The translations under genes and the position numbers were made by a program. DNA of 64,000 nucleotides. Source: Pomphorhynchus laevis. Its lineage: Eukaryota > Acanthocephala > Palaeacanthocephala > Echinorhynchida > Pomphorhynchidae. A model generated the notes under the pieces. The model saw nothing but the letters and a program-made list of their open reading frames with translations, was not told the origin of the DNA and ran no database searches. Of this stretch, positions 22,906 through 35,500 are shown one piece after another. The stretch lies in contig WNNJ02003593.1 of the NCBI GenBank assembly GCA_012934845.2, forward strand, positions 124,001 to 188,000. The letters run 5' to 3'. How positions within the stretch are numbered: the stretch's first letter is position 1; each line of letters starts with the position of its first letter.

Positions 22906-22929
22906 ATTAATGCCTTTTTCGATCAGTAA

Positions 22930-23050
22930 CGGCGCTGATTAAATCAATAACGCATTGATTAAATCAATAACGCCATTGATTAAATTAATAACGCTAATGA
23001 TTAAATCAATAATGTCGTTGATTAAATCAATAACGTCCGTTGATGAAATT
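22930..23050 (+). repeat. 21-22 bp minisatellite with palindromic core
   Basis: There are about five and a half head-to-tail units of the form TTGATTAAATCAATAACGCC, with small substitutions between units. Each unit contains the self-complementary TTGATTAAATCAA. The array interrupts Penelope tail fragments on both sides. Confidence 0.8.
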
Positions 23051-23059
23051 ATTATTATT

Positions 23060-23420
23060 TATTATGGTATATTGTTTATTATCCATCCATAAAAATTTGC
23101 CACCTAAGAGTTTAAATTTATTCTTTATATTATTGTGTTGATTTACATATTTTACTATTTTCTATTCCTATGTTGTATCAACATAGGAATTATAGGTTAT
23201 CAAAAGAAACTGCTATGCTATCAGGTTTCGGCTCCTAACTCCTCTACCAAACATAGCAGCGAAGCCAAATACATGCTAATGATGTATGTCCTTTGATAAA
23301 ACTATTTAATCTTATTCTAATACAAAGTATATTATTTATTATCCATGCATAAAAATTTCGCACTTAAGAGTTTAAATTTATTCTTTATATTATTGTGTTG
23401 ATTTATATATTTTACTATGT
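23060..23420 (-). mobile_element. Two further Naiad-like tail fragments in tandem
   Basis: The block ATTATCCATCCATAAAAATT and its continuation occur at about 23078-23165 and again at about 23337-23420. Between them lies a structured-tail copy (about 23190-23293, minus) keeping TGCTATG/CATAGCA, GAGGA and the GAAA box. The serial arrangement suggests partial tandem copies or template jumping, as known in Penelope-like elements. Confidence 0.6.
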
Positions 23421-24369
23421 TCTAGTACAAATTTGCAAAATGTAAGACGAAAGTCTTTCATGAAATCTAATTACTAATAAAAGCAGAAGAATTGAATGAT
23501 CGTCAGCCAATATGTAAATGACCGAATCGAAAACGTAGGTATTGGATCAGTAGCTGATGAGGTCTACCAATACTGAAATGTCGTGTACTGCTCTTATCTT
23601 ATAAGATTGAAGCAAAGTACAGTGCCATCATATAATACGTAGGCTCAGCTAGCTGTTCTTATTGATTATGATTAAAATGCAATTAAAATGTTATTTCTAA
23701 TGTGTACTAAATGATACGTAAAAACAACTGAATATTAAGTAACTATTAGTGAAAACCAATTTATATTTTTAATTCGGTTCAAATCAAAAACGCGATTTAT
23801 ACTTTATATCGGCAATCTTAGGAATTAAATTGCATTTTTGTGAATATAAATTAGAATAATAGAGCTAGGGAGCCAACTACATCGCTGTTGCTTGCAGTGA
23901 AAACTGATAGCAAATATTTAACAGCATTAATTAAAGATTAACTATGATCGAAAGTATTTTAAAGTGATTGTATTACATTTTAATATTTATAATATTAAAA
24001 TGAAATATAAATTAGAATTCATAAATTATTTTAATTTTATAAATTAAAACTTATATTCATCAATGCTAATGCAAAAATGTTTCTTGTAAATTTAAATATG
24101 CCATATTTACTATAAATTAATAGTAAATAAAATTGATTTTTATTTAATGTTCATATCTAGATATATACCTTCTTTATCATCAACAACAATTTATTGACAA
24201 AAATAATAATATAAGAATGTGGACCTCGTCATTTCAATATATTTTATCTTCCTTGCAATTATAGGCAGTAAGTATTGATAATCGCAGTATTTTTGTTATA
24301 ATTTTATGGGTATTTCTATTAATATTATCAGCAAAACAATACATATTCAGTGATATAGTTATTACAGGA
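23421..24369. other. AT-rich spacer with one small Penelope scrap
   Basis: No gene. 24058-24185 (minus) matches the Naiad-like RT palm/thumb nucleotide sequence. 24181-24240 shares a CAACAACAATTTATTGACAA tail with 59690-59730, the 3' end of the RTE-like LINE. The rest is unremarkable. Confidence 0.4.
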
Positions 24370-24413
24370 ACAAAGAAGCAGAAATTATCCTTTATTTGAT
24401 AAAAAATTATATT

Positions 24414-24441
24414 TTTCGATAGCTTCTGCTATCATCATCAG
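24414..24441 (-). other. Hammerhead-like ribozyme core (left arm)
   Basis: On the minus strand CTGATGA (24441-24435) is followed, after one base, by a perfect 6-bp stem (GATAGC/GCTATC, loop AGAA) and GAAA (24417-24414). This matches the catalytic boxes and stem II of a hammerhead. Hammerheads are known in Penelope pseudo-LTRs. Stems I and III and the cleavage site were not defined. Confidence 0.55.
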
Positions 24442-26446
24442 GATTACAATAAAATGTTTCACAATTTTTCTTCCTTCCTCGTGTTTGCAACATTTATACA
24501 AAAATACAAGCATTGATGTGCCCCGCATTTCTACTTAAAAGAAAAAGAAAATACGGAGAAACAAAACAATCATACACTAAAATTTTACACACATTTTAAA
24601 AGCAACAAAAAGAAAGAAAAAAAATCATAACCACCTTCCCAAGGTTTTGTTCAAAACCATGTTCCCAAGGTTTTGTTCAAAACATTGACATTGTGGAGTA
24701 AAGTAAGGAGTTTACTTCGTGTATATTAAGCTGTTCAATAGTTAATAATTTATCAGTCCAATTTATAATGTTTAGAAATAAAATAATTCTTTTCATTATA
24801 TAGTTTAAAGAATTTGTATAAATGTTTAAAAAAGATGGGCCTCAATTTTATCATTTAATCCGTGAACATAACGCTCTTGAACATTCATTGTTTACAGCTG
24901 ACATTACCTCTCTCTACACAAATGTTCCGTTCTCTGATGCTATAAACATTGCAGCTGATATATTAGCTCTTAACCCACCTTGTGATATTCTTCTTAATCA
25001 TGAAGATTGGCATACTCTCCTCACAATGTGTACCAGTCGTTGTAATTTTGTTTTTGAATCTGTAATGTGGGATCAGATCGATGGATTGGCAATGGGCAAC
25101 CCTCTTGCTTCTGTATTGTCCGAGTTATACATGAGGAATTGAGAAAATTCTTTTTGTTAATAGTATTGATGGAGTTGGCAAATGGTTTCGTTATGCCGAC
25201 GATGTTTTTTGGTTGCTCATAATTGCGTTGCACAGGATTTCCAAACCCATACGCAAAATTCTAAGGATTCTCGAATTCAATGGTGTGTTTCTTCTGAATC
25301 TAATGTGGGTATACCTTTTCTCTATGTTTGGTTAAGCGGATTAATTCTTATATACTTCAAATATGTGTCCATCAAAAATTTGTTACAAGACCAGATATTG
25401 TTTCGTGGACCTCGAACGTTCCAACTAATTGGCTGATTTCCGCTGATATGTCACATTATCTACGTAACATGCTTATCTGTTCTAACTATCACTTAATTTG
25501 TGAAAGAGAAAAGACTATCACACATAATTTATTAAAAGTAGCTTTCCGATTTGGGCTATTAAGAAAGCTAAATTTAAATCTTTAGCGCATAAAAATAAAG
25601 TTTTTGGTCCTGAAAAAGAATACATCATATAGGAATACCTTTTGTTAATAACAAGTGGAATTTTGTATTTTCAAAGTTTATTAACAACAACATAAAAAAT
25701 AAATGTATTAACAAAGTGCACATTTTTAACAGAAAATTACCTAAACTTCACAACATTTTTAAGCGTAAACCAGATTTTAATAAAGATGCCATTGTTTATA
25801 AAATACCTTGTAAAGAATGCGAACAGTTATATGTTGGTCAAACGGGTCAGGGTTTGGTTAAGCGTATTAAACAACATAATTATAATGTACGTAAAGGGAC
25901 CATTTCTAGTGCAGTTGCTCAGCATTTTGTAAGGTTTGAATCATTCCGTTGATTTTGAAAATGCATCTATTTTATCATTTGAAAGTAACTTGTTATCTCG
26001 CATTATTCAAGAAGCGTATTTTATTTAAAAAAGAACCTAATTTAATGCTTAATAATAAATCCGATTACAACCTTAAATTAAATTATAATTAATTATTCAA
26101 ATATTACATTATTTTAATTTTTTCAATTTGTTTGTTTTTTCTAATTGTATTATTATTTTGTTTTGGTTTAGATTAAATTATAATTTATTACTCTAGCTCT
26201 ATATTATTTTTATTATTAAATTCGTATTTTTTGTCACTTATTTTAAGATTTTAATTTTATTTTGTTTTATGATTTTTTTTCTTTTTGTTGCTTTTAAAAT
26301 GTGTGTAAAATTTAAGTGCATGATTGTTTTGTTTCTCGGTATTTTCTTTTACGTTTAAGAAAAAATGCGGGACACATCAATGCTTGTATTTTTTGTATAA
26401 ATGTTGGAAACACGGGGGGGGAATTGTGAAACATTTTATTGTAATC

Positions 26447-26474
26447 CTGATGATGGTAGCATGAGCTATTGAAA
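26447..26474 (+). other. Hammerhead-like ribozyme core (right arm)
   Basis: CTGATGA (26447-26453), a stem GGTAGC/GCTATT with two G-U pairs, and GAAA (26471-26474). It is the inverted counterpart of the core at 24414-24441; the paired positions differ between the two copies but remain pairable. Confidence 0.55.
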
Positions 26475-26495
26475 TATAGAATTTGATTTATCAAA

Positions 26496-28173
26496 TTATA
26501 TTTTGATTTATCAAAATATTTAAGGATTCTATTAATTCAATTTTATCTTAGTAAAGCGTACTAAAATCGTATGTATTTATATTTTGGAAATTTATTCATT
26601 TTGTCTGTTCTAAAAATTATTTTGTAGAATTAATACTGAAATAGTGTTTTATACCAGTATTAATTTCGATTGCCTTGCAATATTTTTTAAAGTGTGCTTT
26701 AATTACTTTAAGTATTTTATTCATATAGACAGAAAGTTGTTTTAATGTACATTTAAACGCACTACATATGAACCTAGGTTTTATTAGATTTTTATGTAAT
26801 TTTGGATTCCAATATAATATAGGTATAGTTTTATTATCTAATTTAACCTTTATACCCTTTTTATCCATTATAGAACAGTGACTTGTAATAATTGTTTCTA
26901 AACTAAAATCACTACGTTCGTATGTTGAATTTACATTTAAATCATTAGAATTAACCTCTTTCACTAGTATATCATAATAAAGCTTTTTGCATATGAAGAC
27001 AAAGTTATTACTAGCTTTATCAATAGTTGTTATTATATAGTTATCCTTTAATTTAGTAAGTTCTTTATTAATTTTATCTTTTCTTTTATAATTGTTTGTT
27101 ATTTTCATTTTATTTTTAATTTTATCAAATATATAATCTTTCCAAATGTTTATCTTAGATATATTCGAGCTTTCACTATTAATCAGCTTACTAAAGTAAT
27201 CATTTAAGTTATTATATAACGAATTGTAAATTTTATTTTTGTCGTTGTTGTTATTTAATCTATATTTATACCCTTTTGATAGCAGCTTTCTTAATTCACA
27301 ATTTTCAATTAATTCTAGATTATGGGTACATATATGTTCATTTATTTTATCAAAACTGAGACTTTTACAATTGCATTCTGTTTCCATTATGTTTCTAATA
27401 TTATCGTTACATATTGATTTTAATTCTTTATTATAATTACAAATTTTTCGTCCTAATGGTGGTAGGAGTTTATACCCTATTTTAGGAATATATTTACTTA
27501 AATCTGACCCTATTATTTCTTTTAGAATTGTAATAAAGTCCGGCTATATTTATGTTATCTATACATTTATTAATGAAGTTTATGGTTAATGTATATTTTC
27601 TATTGTTATTATTAACATGAATTGTACGATTATAGTATTTTGTATTACAATAACTGTTTATTATACAACTTAGCCTATCATAGTCGTTAATTAATTTTTG
27701 ATTTATTGAACATATGATATCTTTAGAAAAACTTCTTATATTTACATAAAGATCTTTAAGCTTATTATCACTTAAAAGTTGTTTTAATATTTCTAATTGT
27801 TCATTTATATACATATCTTTTTAATATTTTTAACTCTATTTTTCCTATTCCTTTTATCACCATGACTTCTTGGTTTGCGTTTAACCGGATTATAATATAG
27901 TTGTTTATTATGTATTATTGTACTTCTGCCAATTTCTTGTACCACGTCATTCAATCCTAATGGGTACATGGAATTAATCGTTTTAATCCAAAAATCTTCT
28001 TTTTCTAATAGTTTTTGATTTAATATTGAAATGTTTTCTTCGATAATATGTTCTAAAATAAATAATTTACAGTTTTTAATATCATGTCTTATTAATCTCA
28101 TATGTTTATGAAATATAGTTTGACTATTATGCTGTATATTATATATGTGTTGCCTAAACCTAGTATCTACAGA
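26496..28173 (-). mobile_element. Naiad-like Penelope-like element, copy E
   Basis: This minus-strand piece is very similar to copy B. It starts inside the GIY-YIG domain (TRFRQHIYNIQ at about 28165) and runs through the linker and the RT N-terminal half (TIDKASNNF at about 27030, YWNPKLHKNLIKPRF at about 26800). It breaks off near 26545, followed by a short piece of the next region (26500-26550). The frame is interrupted several times. The nuclease signature itself is cut off. Confidence 0.82.
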
Positions 28174-28480
28174 AGAATCTACAGAAGATTTCAATGGTCA
28201 AAAATTGCTTCACTCTGACAAATATGATTATTTTAACAAATATTTTTTATTTCGATAAATGTTTAAAATTTGTCCAATTATTAAAAATGTCTCTTCTGAT
28301 TATAATGTTAAAAGATTATTTTTAATATAGCAATATACATTAAGGAATCGACGGAAGAATTTAAAAGTTGATGCGATAGTAAAAATTTATATTTTATTAT
28401 TTCTGTTGCGGCAAATGCAGGAATCTACATAAGGTTCATTTTCTAGTGATTTGGTAATTGATATTTTGAGATATTATGAA
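28174..28480. other. AT-rich spacer
   Basis: Nothing recognised beyond a short direct repeat (CTACAGAAGAATCTACAGAAG complement) at the junction with the Penelope copy at 28173. Confidence 0.3.
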
Positions 28481-29350
28481 ATAATACTGGTATAACACAC
28501 CATTTCAGTATTAATTCTACAAAAGAGTTATATTATATATTATATAATATTATATTATATTGGAATTCAAAATTACATAAAAATCCAATAAAACCCAGGT
28601 TCATATGTAGTGCGTTTAAATGTAAATTAAAACCACTTTCTGTCTATATGAATAAAATACTTAAAGTAATTAAAGCACATTTTAAAAAATATTGTAATGT
28701 AATCAAAATTAATACTGGTATAAAACACTATTTCAGTATTAATTCTACAAAAGAATTTTTAGAACAGACAAAAGGAATAAATTTTCAAAATATAAATACA
28801 TACGATTTTAGTACGCTTTATACAAATCTAGATTTAGCAGATATAAAAGAAGCGCTATATATAATGATTTTATATATACAAGATCGATTGAAATCGGGAC
28901 TGGTAATCGTGATAGATGCTAATATTTCTATTGAATAATTGCTAGGTCACACAAGTTGTCATTCACGTTAAAAACGATCTACAAAATCCTTTCTACTTTA
29001 ATATGAAATGATATTGGCTTTTTTAAATCATTTTATAGATACATATTCTAAATAAGATTACTATAAAAATAAAATTAAACTGCAAATCGTGAAATATTAT
29101 TATAAATAAATTTAAACTCTCAAACTGAGAATTTTTATGAATACATAATATTGTATTAGAATAAAATACCAGATAATCAAATTTAAAAGGAAATACATCA
29201 TTAGCATATATTTGGCCCAGCTGTTATGTTGGGACGACGAATGTTGACCAAAGCCTGATAGCATAGCAGTTCATCCTGATGACGTCTGATCCTTATTATG
29301 ATACATCGTCATTTATTTATAAGTAAATTCATAAAAATTGACTTTTATTT
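28481..29350 (+). mobile_element. Naiad-like Penelope-like element, copy F
   Basis: Short plus-strand RT segment (about 28553-28860: MNKILKVIKAHFKKY, FSTLYTNLDLADIKEAL), then a gap, then thumb/tail sequence from about 28990. It contains a structured-tail copy at about 29188-29288 in which TGTTATG still pairs with CATAGCA through G-U. Confidence 0.7.
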
Positions 29351-29741
29351 TAAATTTTAACTTGATATAAATAAAAATCTAATATAATAATTATCAGCGT
29401 TTGACGCGTGACAATGTCTGCAAAGTGACAAGAAAATACACGACGATTTTTCTAAATAAATCACAAAATTATTCTCTATCAGTTATTCTGTAATACAGAC
29501 TAGGCATGTAATTTAGATTTAATTATGAAAGCCATCAGCAGAACGCATGTATAAATCACCATCAACCAAAATGTAATATTTTTATCTCTTACTTAGTATG
29601 TATTTTAAACTTTTTTAGAACTTCTTGAGATATAGGGTTATATTTTTATTTATCATATTTCTAGTTGCCCAATGCCGAGAGGCGAAGTTGCTTTTATAAA
29701 TTATCTCTTTATAGTAATTAATAAATTTTATTTAATTAATA
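29278..29741 (+). repeat. Duplicated block 1 (partner 42150-42602)
   Basis: Nearly identical to 42150-42602 over about 450 bp, including distinctive non-coding sequence (CAGCGTTTGACGCGTGACAA). The left part is Naiad-like tail; the right part has no recognised origin. Confidence 0.8.
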
Positions 29742-29916
29742 GTAATTTATATTTATTAAAAATAAATAAAGACAGAACAACTTAAAAAGTTACATAATGA
29801 CTGCATTTGAAACCTTTATTGATTTTTGTCTATGCAGATCATAGTCTAATCTATAGACCGTATACCAGGATATAATAATTCTAATTAATTTATAAACAAT
29901 TTATGAACATTTTTAC

Positions 29917-30309
29917 CAGCATAGAAGAAAATATTAATAAATTAATCTAAAATCATTAATAATTTGAAATAATTGAACATTCATTAAATTAAATTATCAA
30001 ACATTAATTAAATTAATTTTGTTAAATTAGTAATTTATTTTATTATACTAACTAAATTACTTAGTTCAATTGTATTTATTTAATTAAACATTTATTTAGC
30101 ATTCATTTGTAAATTAATCTAAAACAAGTTTCAGTGACAATTAAAGCATTAAATATTTCACACTGTTGAACTGCCCATCTTGTACATTAGAATAATCTAC
30201 AATCAAAATATGGCAAAATATTTGATCGATAAACTGAGATTTTTAGTAACGTTACAGTCCTGATAGTGATAGACTTAATTAATAAAATTAGCAAATTTAT
30301 TAATTTGCT
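29917..30309 (+). repeat. Duplicated block 2 (partner 43129-43513)
   Basis: Nearly identical to 43129-43513 over about 385 bp, beginning ACCAGCATAGAAGAAAATAT and ending AAAATTAGCAAATTTA. Blocks 1 and 2 are separated by unrelated sequence in the two places. A 50-bp direct repeat (29866-29915 and 30341-30388) flanks this copy. Confidence 0.8.
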
Positions 30310-32307
30310 AATTAATAAAATATACCATGATATAATACCAGGATATAATAATTCTAATTAATTTATAAACAATTTATGAACATTTTTTGAACATGTTATG
30401 TTTATTTATAAAATATTATTTATAAAAATTTATTAGAATGTAAATAAATATATAATGTAATTTTATGACGAAATGTTAGGGCTTGGGGTTCTAGTGTTAA
30501 CAGTAAGGTCGTTTTGCAAACAGTATACATGAAGTTAGCCAAGTATGGTCAGTAAATGGTAGTAAGTGTATTAAAATTGTATTAATTATAGTAAAATTGT
30601 TATACTATAATCTAATAATTTATATTACATTGTAATGTACATAATACGTATATTACATAATATAACACGTAACATAATATATAACGTAATAGTACATGTA
30701 ATATTTAATAATACGTACCCTTTATATAAAAAGGTTAGATAAAAAATATTTAAAAAGAAAAAGCGTTTACAATAGTATAAAGTGCTAACAACGATATATA
30801 TAACAACGAGTTTGATTCCTGTCGATACCATATTTACAAAATGTTTACTTTGCAAACATGTTCATTTCTCCCCAGCGCGACATATATTATAATTATTTAT
30901 TTTTGAATTATTTATTTTTATTTAGTATTTAACTTATAAATAGTATAAAATACGTAAACTCAGTTAGCTGATCCGATTTCTATTTATAGACTTTATTGAA
31001 GCTGGCATATTCTAATTCAAAACATAGATTTATATAAAATCTTATATAACAATCATTTATAATTATTTATTTATTTATTACTTAGTTATATACTCAATTA
31101 CTTGATCTGATCGTCTGTTATTTATAATTCAATTCATAAAAATTGACTTTTATTTAGCATTATTTAAAACTTATAACTAATATAAACTACGTATACTCAG
31201 TTAGCTGGTCTGATATATAAATCAAAGTCGTATACTGATCAGTAAAGGTGGTAATTTCTTTTTTACATTCCATCGCAATTGTCGATGAAAAAATTCTTTT
31301 GAATGTTAATTAGAACTCGGGTATACTCGAGTGTCTGATATATAAAATATAGTATAGCATAATATAGTATGCTCGTCTAACCATACTAACCATAAATTAA
31401 TGTTGCTTATAATTTAGGAACTCTGAATACTGAAAGCAACAGAATCCAATTTCAGCAACATATCATGTCATCAATAAAATTAAGAGTTGTTTTAATATCA
31501 AATATAATCTAAATAAAAAATTATTAAAATTGGTATACAATTTACAACCTTGTGTTTGCAAACTTAAACGAATGATCCACCTGTTGATAGCAATATAATA
31601 ATAAATTAATTTTACAATTAATGAGGTGGTCATTCTAAGTGAAGATCATCGCGCAAAAAGTGATATTATGTGTGATCATAGATTGATGGCATTAATGCCA
31701 TCATTTATATTAAATTTAATCAAATACGCCTTTAATGAATGCCTTTCTAGACTTTCGTCATCTAATCGACTTTAAAATTTCATAATTACCTCTGACTATC
31801 TAATCTAAAACTAACGAACTTTACTATTCAATATCTACAGTATTATAGGAAACTCAATACAACGAATTTCCTATATTGTTCATTGCTATAATGTTATTTA
31901 AAACATTATACCAATTCTAAGATAATTAATTATTAAATCATTTATTTTTTAATTTCTCTCATATTTTATCATTTATTTTATGTACAAAAATCACTGGCGT
32001 ACTTGTATTAAACAGGTTATTCTTTGAAAACATATTTATCAAAGAATAATAATATTATTATAAAAACATTTCCACCCCTATTGATCGATTATTTAGTTTG
32101 GCTTGAGTAAAATAATAATATTTAAATTGAAGTAATATATTTATTTTACTCTCTTCATACTAAATAATCAGCAATAATATTAGTTTATCAATAATAACTA
32201 ATGTCATAATTGTATTTCCATAACAAATAACAAAATGAAACTGTAAAAATGTATCAGAACGTAAAATTAAGAGCAATTACGGCAAATACGGAGATATCAA
32301 GCAGTTC
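30310..32307. other. AT-rich region downstream of LRRC47 with scattered Penelope tail ends
   Basis: No gene. The Naiad-like terminal motif ACTCAGTTAGCTGAT or a close variant appears near 30960 and 31197, each after the family's tail sequence, so these are solo tail fragments. The rest is low-complexity AT. Confidence 0.4.
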
Positions 32308-32313
32308 TTTATT
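32308..32313 (-). terminator. Polyadenylation signal of LRRC47
   Basis: AATAAA on the minus strand, 13 bases beyond the LRRC47 stop codon. If used, the 3' UTR would be very short. Confidence 0.5.
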
Positions 32314-32325
32314 ACAAAACAAAAT

Positions 32326-32559
32326 TTACAAGAAAGTTACATGTAAATTTGCTAAATCAGTACGAGAAGGATAAACATACTTTAGTGATTTATCGTCTTC
32401 ATTTAGGATTTTTATCTGTTCAATTACTGACTCCGAACTATTCGGCCAACACTGTAATCGAATGAATGCGTCGATCGTTGTATCCATTGCATTTCGTGCC
32501 TTTTCAAGAGACACCACACTGCATACTTCTAGCAACACATTTTTTGTCGTTTTCAGCAA
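32326..32559 (-). CDS. LRRC47: LRRC47 exon 6 and stop
   Basis: Acceptor AAATTTAG, 77 codons and TAA at 32328-32326. It reads LLKTTKNVLLEVCSVVSLEK to LKYVYPSRTDLANLHVTFL, matching the conserved C-terminus (KKTTSDLFLEVTSA ... VVYPSKADL). Confidence 0.93.
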   Translation of the reverse strand: MLKTTKNVLLEVCSVVSLEKARNAMDTTIDAFIRLQCWPNSSESVIEQIKILNEDDKSLKYVYPSRTDLANLHVTFL

Positions 32560-35500
32560 CTAAATTTAAACAGTTTATATAATATTGACTAAGTAAAACT
32601 ATAATGGGAAAATAAAATGCGTTTTACCCAGCAAAACAATTAACTTTGTTTTATAAAGTATCAGTACAGATGAATTGCAAATAAAACTACATTTTTACAT
32701 ACATAAAAATGAAGATAAAGTATTATTAAATAACATAAAAATGTTATTATTTCACAAAAACATTAATTATTAATAAAAATACGAATCTACACTTGAGCAA
32801 AATGTCAAAAGTTTTATAAGAAAGGTTTCAGTCTACTACTAACTATTTCATAACAATAAGATATTGAATTGAATTTGAATGAGGAATGCGACGGTGTGAT
32901 AACATTTAAATTTGAAGAAAGATAGCAAAATCATCGCAAAATTTATATAATTGACTATTTCGATGCCTAGCTGGCATCATCTTCAGCAATTGTAATGAGC
33001 TTGAACAATTATAAATTTTCTTCATATTGCATTCTTTATTGCATTCTTTATTACAAATAACTTTCAAGTGCTGACTCGATTTTGCCAACTTTGTTGACAA
33101 AGTTGATTTGCAATTGCTATCTTTATTTAATCTCTTAACTTATTTGCTTAAAATGTAGGCAAATAATCATAAATGCAAAAGATATTATATTTTAAGAAAG
33201 CTTAACTACTAAGTAGTTAATCAATTGTAAGTGGTTAATCAATTGTAAGTAGTTAATAATTAACTACTTACAATTGCTGAAGATGATGCCATCTAGGCAT
33301 CGAAATATTCAATTAAATAATTTTGCGATGGTTTTTGTCATATTTCTTCTAATTTAAATAAGATATTGTATTGACGATCTTATTATTAGCGTATCACTTA
33401 ATGAGATCGGCGTCATATATATTAAATGAACTTAAATTTCAACTATTTTGTAAGACAAACATTTGATAACTAGAATTATTTTTTTATATCATTTAAGATT
33501 ACATTACATTCGATGAAAATGGAACTTTAATTTAATTTTTATACATCGAGAAAATTCAATAATAAAAATAATGTTCTCTAGCTTTCGGCTATGCAATAGC
33601 CCTCTTTAGGAGTTTTTCTCTGTAGCGACTGGTTCATTAGTATTACATACACATGCATTTCTGAAAAAATGCGAGTAATCTTCAACTTTAAATTTGTTAT
33701 CGATATCCTTAAGTTGCAGTTATCTTTGTTGCCTTCCATTATGTTTCTATTGCTTCTAATTTAAATCGATTCTTTTATGAGCCTTCTTTTCCAATCACTT
33801 TCTATTTCGATTATTTTGGCATTATATAGGTCAATACAATGATCATGCGTAAGTCAGCGGTTGATAAATGCCGACGATTTATAGTTTCTTTTAAGTGCGT
33901 ATTTGTGTTGGGATACTCTTGTTTTTAATCCTTGTTTTGTTTGGCTTACATATTTGCTAGGACATTGAGAACAAGGTATTATGTATACAATTTTAGACGA
34001 CTCAACTCTTGAAGAGGGATATTGCATGGCTGAGCTAGAGAACATTATATTTATTATTGAAATAAAATTAAAGTATCTACAATTCATAATAATGACTATG
34101 TCACGTATGTATAAAAATCATAAGAAATTCAGTTGTTCATTATACAATTGGCAAGTTTATCGAATCCTAGCCAAAGTTTAACGTTTTCATATTTAACACT
34201 AAATACATTTATTATTAAATATTACATGACCACGTTCAAATCTAAACAAAAAATAAAATCATTTTAATAATTGTGTCTATATTAAATTATATACATTATA
34301 ATTTCATTTGAGTCGGGTTGATTATTATGCATTTTGCTGGAATTATTATAGACTAAAGGAAAAATAAGTTTTATTTTGTTAACAAGCTTTAGATCGTTTA
34401 GATCCTTTTCAACTTGAAAAGGATCTAAACAATCGAAAGTTTGTTAACAAAATAAAACAAATTCTTTCTTTAGTCTATAATAATTCCAGCAAAATGCATA
34501 ATAATTAAATTTTATACTAATCAAATTACGATGTTTCTGTCGGAGATTTGATTAAATATTTCGATATTTCTTTCAATAAATGTTAACAGTTTGCAACAAT
34601 AAAATATAAAATCAGTTAATTGGAACTTTTAAAATATTAGAATAAAATAACAAAATTTAAAATTGAAATTTAAAATAAAAATCAAGTTTTATGATTGTAA
34701 TTAACAATTCAGTGTTGCAATTCATGGCAAATATTGTTCATTGTGGTCAACGATAGCATAAATAACATATGATAAATAACTGAGTATACGTATTAAATAA
34801 TAAAATAATAATTAAATTAAGATAAATAATAATTGACTAATAGATATATGATGTATGATTTATGGTATATGATGTATTTGAATAAGGATTAGAGATCATC
34901 AGGATAAACTGCTATTTTATCAGGTTTCGGTCTCTATTCATCGACCCAACAAACATTAAGTTGCAATTTCATAATACGTTAACAAAAACAGCAATTTGTT
35001 GATTTTCATTTTGTTCGTTGTGATCAACTATTGCAGTTATTAATCTAATTTTTTTAAATTAAACAATTTAACATATTTTTAGTAAAAATATGATTTTATA
35101 TAAAAATATGATAATAAAATATTATTTTTAACATATTATATAAATAAAAAATAATGCTAAAAAATTAATAATAACATAACAAATAATTAAATAATTATAG
35201 ATAATTAAAAATTAATATATGGGATGTTATGTAATTTATATTAATAAAGTTAAAATTCAAAATTAAAATTTTAAATAGAAGTCAATTTTTTATGAATTGA
35301 ATAATAAATAACAGGCGATATATAACAATAAGGTCATCAGGAGGAACTGTTATGTTATCAGTAAATTGTAAATCTTTAATCAAATAGATTAAAATTAAGT
35401 AAATTTGTAAAAATTATGAATTAAAATAAATTTGGCCCGGATAGCAGCGCGGCCAAAGAATGCTAATGACGTACTTCCTCTGCAAAAAAATAAAATACTT

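Larger units (their letters stand above)
24380..26490 (+). mobile_element. Classic Penelope-like element with inverted terminal arms
   Basis: This is a second Penelope family, distinct from the Naiad-like one. The RT comes first: FTADITSLYTNVPFSDAI at 24894-24947, GLAMGNPLASVLSELYM at about 25080-25140, and YADDVF at about 25190-25215. The GIY-YIG nuclease is C-terminal (IVYKIPC, QLYVGQTGQG) at about 25790-25860. The element is bracketed by inverted arms of about 230 bp at 24390-24635 and 26262-26485. Each arm has a hammerhead-like core at its outer end. The 5' RT portion is missing and the frames are interrupted several times, so it is inactive. Inverted or tandem pseudo-LTRs are usual in Penelope-like elements. 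Confidence 0.8.

Noticed and set aside
22930-23050. Regular short repeats that might suggest a CRISPR array
   Set aside because: Units are contiguous with no unique spacers, and the context is eukaryotic; it is a minisatellite.
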